The notes under the pieces: generated by a model
Databases searched by the model: none
Told to the model about the DNA's origin: nothing
Seen by the model: only the letters and a program-made list of their open reading frames with translations
Shown here: positions 16,583-24,975 of the stretch, piece after piece
How the letters are laid out: every line of letters starts with the position of its first letter
How positions within the stretch are numbered: the first letter of the stretch is position 1
Program-made: the position numbers and the translations under genes
Assembly: GCA_035449045.1 (NCBI GenBank)
Contig: DAOTKC010000022.1
Location: 1 to 24,975, forward strand
Origin: DAOTKC01 sp035449045
Lineage (GTDB): Bacteria > Bacillota > Clostridia > Christensenellales > CAG-917
Length of the DNA stretch: 24,975 nucleotides
Direction of reading: 5' to 3'

Positions 16583-19500
16583 AACGCTGAGAGTTTCGGG
16601 GTTGGCGGCGTAGAACTGCCGCGTCACGTCGGGCTGGGTTACCGTCAGCGTAACCTTTCTTATCGTGAACGATACCGAGGAACTGACGCCGACGACGTAG
16701 TTGTCGGTCAGGCGCAGCGAGCCCAGCGTAAAGCTGTAGGTGCCGACGTCCTCGCCCTCAAGACTGCCCGCGTAGGTGCGGCCGAGCGCGCCCGAGAAAG
16801 TGGCGCCGTCGACGATGTCGGCGGAGTTATAGGTGTAGTAGAAGACGGGATCGGGGTCGCCGTAGTATTTAAAGCTGTTGTAAGTCGAAACGGTCACTAT
16901 GACGACGCGCTTGGCTATGGTGAAGCAATCGGCGTAGCCCTGAATCTCGAGAACGTAGTCGTTGGGATAGAGCGGGTCGGCGTAGCGGTTGGCGAAACCG
17001 CTGTCGAGGACGGCGTAATATTTGCCTGCCATCGTCGATTCGGTGAGGATGTAGTAATCGCCCGCCGAGCCGTAAACTTGAGGCGTGCCCGCCGCAATAT
17101 AGCCCGCCGCGGTGGCGTCGTCGATGTTGACGCGCTTTCTTATCAGGAACTTAAGGTCGAGAAGGTTGGCCGCGCTGTCGCCGTATTCCGTCACGTAGCC
17201 CGATGCGGCGTAATTTATCACGGCATTTGAGGTGTTGTCGTAAATCTTGGTGCCCGGCATTACGGTGACGGTGACGGTCTTGGAATTAATGGTAAAGAAG
17301 ACCTCGCCGCCGATGGTAGACGCGCTTTCGCCGTCAATCTCAAACGCCAGCGGCGTGCCGGAAAGTTCGGCGGTGGCGTCAACCGCTTCCGAAGCAAGCA
17401 GAATATTGTGGTTGGCGTAGGCGAAGGTAGTGCCGCCGAAGCTGACGGCGCCCTTCCTCATGACGTAGTCGCCCGCGTGGATGCCGGCGTCCCTCGTCAC
17501 GCTGTAGAGGAGCTGGGCTGTTCCGGAACCGTCCTCGCCGTCGCGAATCAGCGCGGTGAGGCGGAAGAGCGGGCCGTGCACAGCCTCGCTGTAACCGATG
17601 GCGGTAGCGTTATCAATGACAATTTTCAATCCGCCGTCCTCAATTACTCTATGGTATTTGTTATCGGTATATTTAATGTATATATCTTCATAACCCGTCA
17701 ATGCGGATGCGTCGGCGACGGGATAGAAGGCAAAGCCCGAATAATTGAAGTCGGGATCGTCGGTGCCGTAGGTCTTGGAAGCGGCCTCGGGAACGACGAC
17801 GACGTCGGCTTTCAAAATGGTGACCAGTCCTGCGGGCAGGTTGCCGTAGAAGCCCGACACGCCGTAGCCCGATACCTCGGGGCCCTTATAGCTGACCGTC
17901 ATGATGACGGAATAGTTGCCGGCGTTCCTAGGCCCGTTGCCGTCGATAAAGCTGCCCGAAGATGAGCCGCTGAAAGTTCCGCCGAACACCCAAGCCCATT
18001 CGGCGGGAAGGGTGACGGTGCCGGAGCCGTCGTTGTAGGTGAAGGACAAAAGCTTGGTGAAGTCGACGACGTCACCGTTATAAACGGCGGTGTCCCTCAC
18101 TATCTCGATGGTGATTTCTTGATAGACGCCGACCGAGAAGAACAGCATGGCCTCGCCCGCGAAGAAGAAGTCGCTCTCGTCGACGACGAAGAGGACGTTA
18201 TACATATCTCCTATGCCCATCGCGGCGGCGGCTCTGATTGCCTCGAAAGTAGTCGGCGTCACGCCGTCCTGCTCGATAAAGCTTACCGCCATCGTGATGG
18301 TGACGGAGCCGAATGTGCGCGAGGGGTTGGATGAATCGGGGAAAGGAACTGCGGAAACCTCGAGGGCGTTCACCGCCTGCTGATAATCGGCAAACGCCGC
18401 GAAGGTGACGACGGGTATGCTGGAGTTGGTGAGACTGAAAGTCACCGTCTTTTTGGCTATCGTCAGCGTGCCGGTATCGGCGACAAATTGGTAGTTGCCG
18501 AAGTAGTCGGCGCCGCCGATGCCGAATTCGATGTCGTGGGTGGTGCCCGCTTTGAAGCAGTCGGTCAAGCCGGGATAGGCCGAAGCGCCGCCCTCAAGAA
18601 GATAGGTGTAATACTGCGAATAGTCGTAGTCGTGCTCGACTGCGGCGCGGCTCGATGTGGTGAAAGTCCGAACAGCCGCAATGAGCGCGGCGCTGTCGCC
18701 GCCAACCCAGCCGCTGTAGGACGCGGTGTAAATCGGTGTGTCGCCGTATTGCACAGTAATGTCGCCGACGTCGACCGTCACTACTTTGCGGTTGATGACG
18801 GCGGAGGTAACGTGGTTATTAACCGTATAGTTGTAGGCGCCCGCGCCCGAAATCGAGAAGATGAGCGTCACCGTCACGGCGTCGGGAACAGCACCCGCTC
18901 CCGCTACGTTGGCCTGCGCGAACTTGGCGGAAACAAGCGTTATATTGATGGAGTCGCCGGCGCAAATGCCGGTGGACGATATACCGCCCGGCGTCAGAAC
19001 CTGATTGATGGCCTCGGTGGTGCCGTCGTAATATTTGGTGTTGAGCATCACCAGCCAATCGGGGCTGCCCATTTCGGTGATATCGACCGAGATGGGTCTG
19101 GGCGTAATGTCGACCGTTATCATGTCGGGCAGAACCAAAACATAGTTGCCGGTGTTGATGCCCGCGCTCTTATATCTGAAAGTGGCGTTAAAGCCGACGT
19201 AATCGGCAAGCTGGCGCTCGAAGCCCGTCACGTTGTTGATTTGCCCGCCGAGGGCGATATAGTTGGCATAGCTCGCCGAAATGAAAAGAGGATCGGCTTC
19301 CATACTGGCGCGTTCGGAGGGCGCAAGGCCTGCCGAGGCGTTGCCGAGGACGTTGAACCAGTCGAGCGTGACGATGTAGGACTCCGCCTGATAGACGCGG
19401 TCGGTGCGGTCGTAGACCTTGGTCAAACGGTTGGCGGCGGACATATGCGACGTCAAAAGCTGCTGCGCGGTGTAGCCCGTGCCGTAATCCGTTTTATCGA

Positions 19501-22500
19501 AGAAGTTGGCGTAAACCTTCCTCGGATGGATGACCATGGTGGTCGCGGTGTCGTAAATTAAGCTGTAGTTGCCGCTGACGGTGTAGGAACTCGTCGAGAC
19601 GGCATAGCCTATGCCCGCCGAAAGCGAGCCCGCAAGAGCCAGCTTGGAAGAGAGAGCGGATGGCGACACCGAGCCTAAATAGAGCCCGTCGCCGATGTCG
19701 GCAAAGTTGCCATACCACGGCGCGTATGCCGCACCCGTCTTTTTATAGAGCCCGACAAAGCCGCTCGGGAAATGCGCGGCAAGCATCACGTTGTTCAAAA
19801 AGTCGTTGGGGTGCAGGGCGCGGACTGCCGGCTCAAGGCTTTCGGTGGGCGTGAGATAGAAATACCATGCCTCGACGCGTGGATCGCCAATCGTTATCGG
19901 CGTGTAGGTTATGTCGGAAATGCCGATGGAGGGATTGGAGGCGAAATTGCTGATGGTGTGGGCAATGATGGTGGAGCCCGCGAAATTGACCTCGCCGTAA
20001 ATGTAGGTCTGGCCCGCCGTCACCGACATATTGATGACGCGCTTGTTGATTTTGTAGACGACCATGCCGTCGGGCGAGCCCTCGGTCAGCGAGTTATAAA
20101 ATGACAGCTTGAAGGAGGCGTGGTTGGCCATTCCCGCCTTGGTAAGGCCGGTGGTGTCGTTGACGGTGCTGTAGTAGCCGTAGACGAAGCCGCCCCAGTT
20201 GATTGTCTCGCCGTAGTCGATGGAGGGCACGATGTAGTAGTCGCCCGCCTGCTCGAACATGGTGATGAGGCGGTTGTCGCCGTTGACATCTCTAAACAGC
20301 TCGGCCATGCGGAAGGTGACGAAATCAAAGGAGCTGTAAGAGCGCGAAACGGGCGCGCCGCCTCCCTGCGGTGTATAGGTGATGCTGAACACCGGGCTGG
20401 CTTCGGGAAGCCTCAACGCGCGGACGAGCGCGCTGCCCGTCGCAAACGCTATGCCGAAATATCTAGTGTCGGTGGAAGCCGCGGTGGAATATTGCGCGAA
20501 TGGCGTTATTGTCAAGGATTTGCCGCCCAGAACTCCGCTGACGACAAGGCCCCAGTTGAGCTCGGCGTCGGCGTTGCCGTAAATCTTGCTTTGGTCGGGA
20601 ACGGGCGAAATGACGGTCTGATAGTCGTTGGTGGCGTTTGCGTCTCTGACGGCGATATTATAGACATATCCCGCACTCTGGAGCGCGGCGCCGTTGGAGC
20701 CGTTGTAGAGACAGGGGCTGGAGCCAGTCGTGAAGCTGCCGATCTTGTAGTCGGGGCAATAGAGAAATACTCTGCCCGTCGTCACGACGTCGTTATAATA
20801 AATCGAACTATAAGGAACGAGCGAGCTGCCGTTCCAGACATAGAGGAAGGCGCGCGGCGCGTCGATACCCGAGCTGAAGTCGTAGCCCAAGCTCTCGAGG
20901 TAATCGACCGCTTCCCAAAGAAATTGGCCTTTAGTCTTTTTGCCCTCGTAGTCCAGCCCAACTTCGAGCTCCTCGTAGGGGCTGTAAAGCCCGCCCGACT
21001 GTGTCATGCCCAGCGTGTATACAGTGAGCAAACCGTTGAAGTCGTAGGTGTAGACCTCGGCGGCGTTATCGACCAAAAGCGAGCTCTGCCCGTAAAGGTT
21101 GTTGGACATTGCGCCGACGTTGTAATGATAGCCGAGTGCGTTTGTGTAGTAATATATGCCTACATCCTCGCCGGGCTGGCGCACGAATCTCGCGCCCGGG
21201 AATATGCCGCCCTTCAGCGTGTTGTTGATGGAAGCGGGCGTCAGCGTCGAGGAAGTGTAGACGTTGTAGTCGACGGCGAGCGGGTTCTCCTCGCCGAACT
21301 GCTTGCCTTGGTTGGTGACCGGTCTAATAAAGATGTCGCCGGGGTAAATGATGAAATATGCCTCGGGAAGAACCGGCACGTTTATGTTGAATGAGGAAGT
21401 GGTGTCGGGCTGGTAGTTGGTGACGGTGTAGTTGTCGTTGACGGCGTCGGCGGAGAAGCTGATACCGACGCGGTAAATGCCGGCGTTCCAATTATTGGTG
21501 CCGGTAGTGCCCGAAACCGCAATCAAACTCAAAACAAGCTTGTCGCCGTAGGCGAGGTTGCCCGAAGATACGTCAAAAATATCGTTGGCGCCGCTGCCGT
21601 CCTGACCCGCGGGGCCGGTCGAAGCGATGATATATTCGCTTTGGCCGGCGAGCGAGGGATCGTAGCGCTTCATCATTTCATTGGCGGGAACGGTGACGGA
21701 GAGCGCGATGGGCCGCTTCACTATGGTGAAATATTCCTTTTTCAAATCCATATTGAAGTTGTTGTTGCCCGCCGCGCCGAAGACGAGGTTGCCGATGAGA
21801 ATCTCATAGCTGTTGCCCACGTTATGGGAGCTTCCCGCGCCCATGCCCGCGCCCGTTCTGGTGAGGCCGGTGCCAGCGAGCTGGGTTATGAAATTGCCCG
21901 AGTCGTCGCGGAGGTATTTGTCGCCCGTCGTGGCTGTGCTCTCGATGGCCGCGCCGCCTTGAACGATGGGCGCTCCGTTATAAACTATTGCGGAATCGGG
22001 CGTAAAGGTATACCCTTCGATGGTGTAGACGTATTTAATTTCGGGGTCGGCGTAATACCGCGTCGTCGAATCGACGGCGACGAAAGTCGAGCCGTTCCAA
22101 AGCCAGGTGTGGGGGTCGCCGTAGACCTTGTAGTTCTGGCCCGTCGCGGCGTAAGAGAGCGGCGTCAGCGTAATTTTACGCTGAGTTATCTCGAAGGGCA
22201 TATCGGAGATGGCGTTAGAAACATAGTTGCAGCTGTAAATTTGGGCGGAATATGAATAATTTCCGACCTCTTTCATGCCGGGTTGAACAGCGGTGAGCCA
22301 GGTGGAAAGCGTGGCGCCGTTGCCGTATTTGAGAACGGGCGAGGTGCCGTAGGGCACGCCGCCGTGTTTATAGGAAACATCGAAAATGGAGACGATGGCC
22401 GCCGTCCAGTTAGCGGGGCTGCCGACCGTTCGCGGCGTGTAGTTGAAATAGGAGCCCTGTTCGCGGCCGTTGTATTTCCGTTCGGAGCGTTCGTAGTCAA

Positions 22501-24975
22501 GCTCCACAAATTCGCGGAAGGATGCCCGCACCGAGGCGAAGGAGGCGAAGTTGATGCCCGAGGTGTCGGCGTTGACGTCGATGGGACCTACGCTCATTGT
22601 GTAGGATTCCGTGCCCCAGTAGTTGACGGCCGAGCCGCTCTCGTAAACTTTTTTCGCCGTGAAATAATTTCTGTTGGCAGGCGAAGAGGTGTTCCAGTAA
22701 TTGGCGTCGGCATTAAGCGCGCCGCCGTAAATCGAATAGCGGTTGGCGTCGCCGTCCATCGTCAGAAGCACTTGGTTCAAAAGATAGACTGAGGGGCTGG
22801 ATGTTGCCGCCCTAATCTTCAAAACCTCGCCGCGCTTGAAGGTGCCGCCGCCGAGGTCAACCGTGGCGCCGTTGCGCTCCACTATTCTGATGGTGCCTTG
22901 AGCCGCGTTCGCGCCCTCCGTCAAAAGGCTGATGCTGTAATCGTTGGTGTCCCAGTAGACCAATCTCTTGTAGACGGCCGAGGTGTTGCCCGCCTGGTCG
23001 GTAACCCAGATATCGATTCTTCTGGCGCCGGTACCAGAGGTGAGGTCGCCGCCCGAAAACGGAATGTTGAGGTTGGGCGCGCTGGCAAAGGATGAATAGA
23101 GCTTCAGTCCTTCCTGAGTATTAGACGAGGTCGAGTCTATATCAAAGCTGGAAAGCCCCGAAAGGTCCCAAACCTTAAAGCGGACGGCCACGACGGAATT
23201 ATAGGTGGTGTCGAAGGTGTCGGTGCTGGTCCACGATACGGGAAGCGTCCAGTTGCCCGGCGTGGTGCGCCACTTATTCGCCATCTCGTCGAGCTGGGCG
23301 GAGGACGGCGTCGCCGGCACCGAAGTGTCCACTTTGATGTTGTTGGTCACTTCGACAATCTTGCCCGCACCCGTTCTGACGGCGAAGACGTAGTTGCCGT
23401 CGGTGCCGTGGGTGAAGATGGTCAGCGTCTGTGTTTCACCCGCACTTCCTAAAGGAGCCCAGCTCGCCGACCCCTGCTGTCCCGCGGGATAGTAGGCGAA
23501 CTCGGCGCCCGAAATGTTGATGATGCCGTCGCCGTTGCCTTGATATGTAATGGAAGCGTAGACATTTTGTTTGTTCCAGTTGCCGCTGCCTGCCCAGGCC
23601 GGGCCAGTCAGATAGTTGTTATATCTCAAGTTGGCAGTGAAGACCGGCGATTTGGTATCGATCTTAATGGTGTGCGTTGATGCCGTGCTGGGGTTATTGG
23701 GCGAAGCGACGGTGCCGACATAAGTGATGAGGCCGGCTCCCGAAACCAGACGGAAACGGTAGCCCTGCGCCGTGCCGTTGCCGAAGTCAATGTTTTTTAC
23801 GATGCCGTAGGTGGTATTGGTGCCGGAATCGCTGGATATGGCCGCCACCGAATCATAGTTTGTCCATGCGCCGCCGCCCGCGCTGTATTGCCAAGTCAGT
23901 CCCGAAACGTTGTTGGAGGCGGAAGGCCCGCTCGTCACCGATACCCTTACATCGGTAGACGACCATGTATTCTGAGTGTAATTCAGCGAAAAGCCCGCCC
24001 CGTTCTTTAGGGCGAGCGCACCGACCTGCGGCGTTACGTCGTCGATTTTCAGTTTCTGTTTTATGTCATACCACGCCGTTGCGGCGGTATTTCCCGAAAT
24101 ATCGGTCGCTCTGACTCTGAAATAGCGGTTTTGCGCCGAGATGGTGACGGTCTTCCCTGTGTCATATGTATAAAGCGTCGTCACATAACTTCCCGCCGCC
24201 GAAGTCACGCCCCAGTCGATAACTTGGTCGGTATTGACAACGGTGGAGCCGTCGGTCGAATATTCCAGCGCTATTGAGCGGAGGCAGCCTGCGTCCTGCG
24301 CCGTCACCTTGATGATTCTCGAGGTCGAGCTCCATGCCGCGGCCGCCCATGTGGTGTCCTTGAATGAATATCCGAGGTTAGTGGGAGCGGTGGTATCAGC
24401 CGTCGAGAATTGAATATTGATGTTCGACCAAGTGCCGTGAAACGCATGGCTGGGATCGTAGAGATATAAATTTATGCGCAGACACTTTGTGTCCGAGGCC
24501 AAAGCCACGTTGCTTCTTTGATTGATGTTGTTCAACTGCCCCGACGCATCGCTTCCGGTGTAAGCTATCGGGGTAAATGAGCCTGAATACAGCGTGTTTA
24601 CGCCCTGAACGCCATAATAGATTGAGCTGCCGTTATCGACCGATGCGCTGCAGGATATGGATACCCTGGCAAGGCCGGAGGAAACAAAGTTCAAAAGTTT
24701 GCCCGAAAGGGGTATATACCCGATAAAATAGCCCGACTTTTGCGCCGATGCTATGAGCCAATAATGGTCCCAAGTTGCGGAGGTATCCGTGCCGGTGTAG
24801 TCGTCTCTCTCTCCTACCGAAGTGCCGCTTGACCACGAATATCCGGCGAAGCTCTGGAGTCCCGTAACCAATATGTTGGAGTTCATCGTCCATGTCGACA
24901 GATTCATGGTCGTCGTGCCGTTCCATGTTTTAGTTGTCGCGGCTTCGGCGACGTTCGAGGAATTGTCTTGTGCGC
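16580..24975 (-). CDS. N-terminal half of giant MBG/YDG surface protein (start outside window)
   Basis: The frame is open from the right edge to TAG at 16580, about 2,798 codons. An ATG at 24907 exists but has no Shine-Dalgarno and no signal peptide. Upstream codons read AQDNSSNVAEAATTKTWNGT, which looks like the first stretch after a cleaved signal peptide, so the true start is probably just outside. Counting residues from 24907: a beta-rich head to about 175; Ig-like domains bounded by 'DTTAPT' (175), 'DDVTPQ' (293), 'DTKSPV' (420) and 'DTSVPA' (533), with 'VTDQAGN' near 636; then MBG/YDG repeats such as 'KVYGDPHTW' 928, 'KIYGNADAE' 1441, 'KVYDRTDRV' 1828, 'KYYDGTTEA' 1957, 'KTYGTDDPD' 2378 and 'KIYDNTSNA' 2553. 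On its own it has no anchor. With the downstream half it forms a complete anchored stalk. Confidence 0.92.
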   Translation of the reverse strand, partial: AQDNSSNVAEAATTKTWNGTTTMNLSTWTMNSNILVTGLQSFAGYSWSSGTSVGERDDYTGTDTSATWDHYWLIASAQKSGYFIGYIPLSGKLLNFVSSGLARVSISCSASVDNGSSIYYGVQGVNTLYSGSFTPIAYTGSDASGQLNNINQRSNVALASDTKCLRINLYLYDPSHAFHGTWSNINIQFSTADTTAPTNLGYSFKDTTWAAAAWSSTSRIIKVTAQDAGCLRSIALEYSTDGSTVVNTDQVIDWGVTSAAGSYVTTLYTYDTGKTVTISAQNRYFRVRATDISGNTAATAWYDIKQKLKIDDVTPQVGALALKNGAGFSLNYTQNTWSSTDVRVSVTSGPSASNNVSGLTWQYSAGGGAWTNYDSVAAISSDSGTNTTYGIVKNIDFGNGTAQGYRFRLVSGAGLITYVGTVASPNNPSTASTHTIKIDTKSPVFTANLRYNNYLTGPAWAGSGNWNKQNVYASITYQGNGDGIINISGAEFAYYPAGQQGSASWAPLGSAGETQTLTIFTHGTDGNYVFAVRTGAGKIVEVTNNIKVDTSVPATPSSAQLDEMANKWRTTPGNWTLPVSWTSTDTFDTTYNSVVAVRFKVWDLSGLSSFDIDSTSSNTQEGLKLYSSFASAPNLNIPFSGGDLTSGTGARRIDIWVTDQAGNTSAVYKRLVYWDTNDYSISLLTEGANAAQGTIRIVERNGATVDLGGGTFKRGEVLKIRAATSSPSVYLLNQVLLTMDGDANRYSIYGGALNADANYWNTSSPANRNYFTAKKVYESGSAVNYWGTESYTMSVGPIDVNADTSGINFASFASVRASFREFVELDYERSERKYNGREQGSYFNYTPRTVGSPANWTAAIVSIFDVSYKHGGVPYGTSPVLKYGNGATLSTWLTAVQPGMKEVGNYSYSAQIYSCNYVSNAISDMPFEITQRKITLTPLSYAATGQNYKVYGDPHTWLWNGSTFVAVDSTTRYYADPEIKYVYTIEGYTFTPDSAIVYNGAPIVQGGAAIESTATTGDKYLRDDSGNFITQLAGTGLTRTGAGMGAGSSHNVGNSYEILIGNLVFGAAGNNNFNMDLKKEYFTIVKRPIALSVTVPANEMMKRYDPSLAGQSEYIIASTGPAGQDGSGANDIFDVSSGNLAYGDKLVLSLIAVSGTTGTNNWNAGIYRVGISFSADAVNDNYTVTNYQPDTTSSFNINVPVLPEAYFIIYPGDIFIRPVTNQGKQFGEENPLAVDYNVYTSSTLTPASINNTLKGGIFPGARFVRQPGEDVGIYYYTNALGYHYNVGAMSNNLYGQSSLLVDNAAEVYTYDFNGLLTVYTLGMTQSGGLYSPYEELEVGLDYEGKKTKGQFLWEAVDYLESLGYDFSSGIDAPRAFLYVWNGSSLVPYSSIYYNDVVTTGRVFLYCPDYKIGSFTTGSSPCLYNGSNGAALQSAGYVYNIAVRDANATNDYQTVISPVPDQSKIYGNADAELNWGLVVSGVLGGKSLTITPFAQYSTAASTDTRYFGIAFATGSALVRALRLPEASPVFSITYTPQGGGAPVSRSYSSFDFVTFRMAELFRDVNGDNRLITMFEQAGDYYIVPSIDYGETINWGGFVYGYYSTVNDTTGLTKAGMANHASFKLSFYNSLTEGSPDGMVVYKINKRVINMSVTAGQTYIYGEVNFAGSTIIAHTISNFASNPSIGISDITYTPITIGDPRVEAWYFYLTPTESLEPAVRALHPNDFLNNVMLAAHFPSGFVGLYKKTGAAYAPWYGNFADIGDGLYLGSVSPSALSSKLALAGSLSAGIGYAVSTSSYTVSGNYSLIYDTATTMVIHPRKVYANFFDKTDYGTGYTAQQLLTSHMSAANRLTKVYDRTDRVYQAESYIVTLDWFNVLGNASAGLAPSERASMEADPLFISASYANYIALGGQINNVTGFERQLADYVGFNATFRYKSAGINTGNYVLVLPDMITVDITPRPISVDITEMGSPDWLVMLNTKYYDGTTEAINQVLTPGGISSTGICAGDSINITLVSAKFAQANVAGAGAVPDAVTVTLIFSISGAGAYNYTVNNHVTSAVINRKVVTVDVGDITVQYGDTPIYTASYSGWVGGDSAALIAAVRTFTTSSRAAVEHDYDYSQYYTYLLEGGASAYPGLTDCFKAGTTHDIEFGIGGADYFGNYQFVADTGTLTIAKKTVTFSLTNSSIPVVTFAAFADYQQAVNALEVSAVPFPDSSNPSRTFGSVTITMAVSFIEQDGVTPTTFEAIRAAAAMGIGDMYNVLFVVDESDFFFAGEAMLFFSVGVYQEITIEIVRDTAVYNGDVVDFTKLLSFTYNDGSGTVTLPAEWAWVFGGTFSGSSSGSFIDGNGPRNAGNYSVIMTVSYKGPEVSGYGVSGFYGNLPAGLVTILKADVVVVPEAASKTYGTDDPDFNYSGFAFYPVADASALTGYEDIYIKYTDNKYHRVIEDGGLKIVIDNATAIGYSEAVHGPLFRLTALIRDGEDGSGTAQLLYSVTRDAGIHAGDYVMRKGAVSFGGTTFAYANHNILLASEAVDATAELSGTPLAFEIDGESASTIGGEVFFTINSKTVTVTVMPGTKIYDNTSNAVINYAASGYVTEYGDSAANLLDLKFLIRKRVNIDDATAAGYIAAGTPQVYGSAGDYYILTESTMAGKYYAVLDSGFANRYADPLYPNDYVLEIQGYADCFTIAKRVVIVTVSTYNSFKYYGDPDPVFYYTYNSADIVDGATFSGALGRTYAGSLEGEDVGTYSFTLGSLRLTDNYVVGVSSSVSFTIRKVTLTVTQPDVTRQFYAANPETLSV
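16583..22490 (-). repeat. MBG/YDG protein-repeat array, upstream half
   Basis: Cores occur at about 22470, 22125, 21670, 21305, 20585, 20010, 19425, 19040, 18755, 18095, 17775, 17250, 16870 and 16625. They alternate between MBG-like ('YGDPDPVFYY') and YDG-like ('KYYDGTTEA') forms, with linkers such as 'ITQRKITLT', 'VKRPIALS', 'ITPRPISV' and 'IAKKTVTF'. Some units carry Tyr-rich insertions ('FLYVWNGSSLVPYSSIYY' near 20790-20860, 'GLYKKTGAAYAPWYG' near 19705-19760) related to the blocks in the downstream half. Confidence 0.85.
22560..24385 (-). other. Tandem Ig-like domains of the upstream protein
   Basis: Four or so units of about 110-125 residues each start with an Asp-x-x-x-Pro type boundary (DTTAPT, DDVTPQ, DTKSPV, DTSVPA) and carry 'RVRATDISGNTA' or 'IWVTDQAGNTSA' strands. 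This is the common bacterial Ig-like pattern ('D-SGN/AGN' before the last strands). The segment separates the head from the MBG/YDG stalk. Exact borders and Pfam assignments need a profile search. Confidence 0.7.
24385..24975 (-). other. N-terminal beta-rich head domain of the upstream protein
   Basis: The first about 200 visible residues are rich in Ser/Thr/Asn/Tyr with aromatic strands ('SFAGYSWSSG', 'WDHYWLIASA', 'GTWSNINIQFSTADTTAP'). They have no repeat core. The segment could be a jelly-roll or carbohydrate-binding-like domain, but no family is recognised. Two cysteines ('SISCSAS', 'DTKCLRINLY') could pair. Its end resembles the end of the head in the left-hand gene. Confidence 0.45.

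Noticed and set aside
14531..21394. Other long plus-strand frames (14531-15526, 15692-17230, 18488-19561, 20120-21394)
   Set aside because: They share the same codon-aligned antisense phase and the same biased composition. They are shadows of the minus-strand repeats.
24905..24907. ATG at 24907 as the true start of the upstream gene
   Set aside because: There is no Shine-Dalgarno before it and no signal peptide after it. The frame is open to the window edge with plausible mature-protein sequence, so the start is most likely outside.

Overview
The window is almost wholly coding on the minus strand and holds giant, repetitive, secreted surface proteins of the MBG/YDG (bacterial Ig-like, adhesin-type) class. 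Composition is GC-rich (by eye about 55-60%). One gene has a clear AGGAG ribosome binding site and a Sec signal peptide. Another ends in a transmembrane helix followed by Lys-Lys-Arg and an acidic cytoplasmic tail, with no sortase motif. These traits fit a GC-rich gut-type Clostridia/Firmicutes lineage. That assignment is inference; no taxonomic marker gene is present.

Layout in transcription order, right to left. (1) 24975-16580: an open frame that enters from outside the window. It has an N-terminal beta-rich head, four or so Ig-like domains with 'DxTxP' boundaries, and a long array of MBG ('YGDxxP...SGF') and YDG ('KxYDGTT') repeats, ending at a TAG at 16582-16580. (2) 16579-8945: the same reading frame continues past the TAG with more repeats, two tyrosine-rich inserts built of a short 'NLYV...YVPY' repeat, a juxtamembrane domain, a membrane helix and TAA. 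The TAG cuts one MBG domain in the middle. The downstream piece has no signal peptide and no good ribosome binding site. I therefore read the two as one gene of more than 5,340 codons interrupted by a single amber codon (nonsense mutation, sequence error or readthrough). (3) 8944-8808: a 137-base intergenic gap with a GC-rich imperfect hairpin and the ribosome binding site of the next gene. (4) 8807-1: a second giant gene, open to the left edge (at least 2,935 codons), with a signal peptide, a head, Ig-like region and a similar MBG/YDG array.

The two genes look like tandem, diverged paralogues, probably long stalk-like adhesins or cell-surface scaffolds. The N-terminal heads would be presented far from the cell by the repeat stalks, with at least the upstream one held by a C-terminal membrane anchor. 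There are no RNA genes, mobile elements, CRISPR arrays or enzymes in view. Long plus-strand open frames are antisense shadows of these genes.
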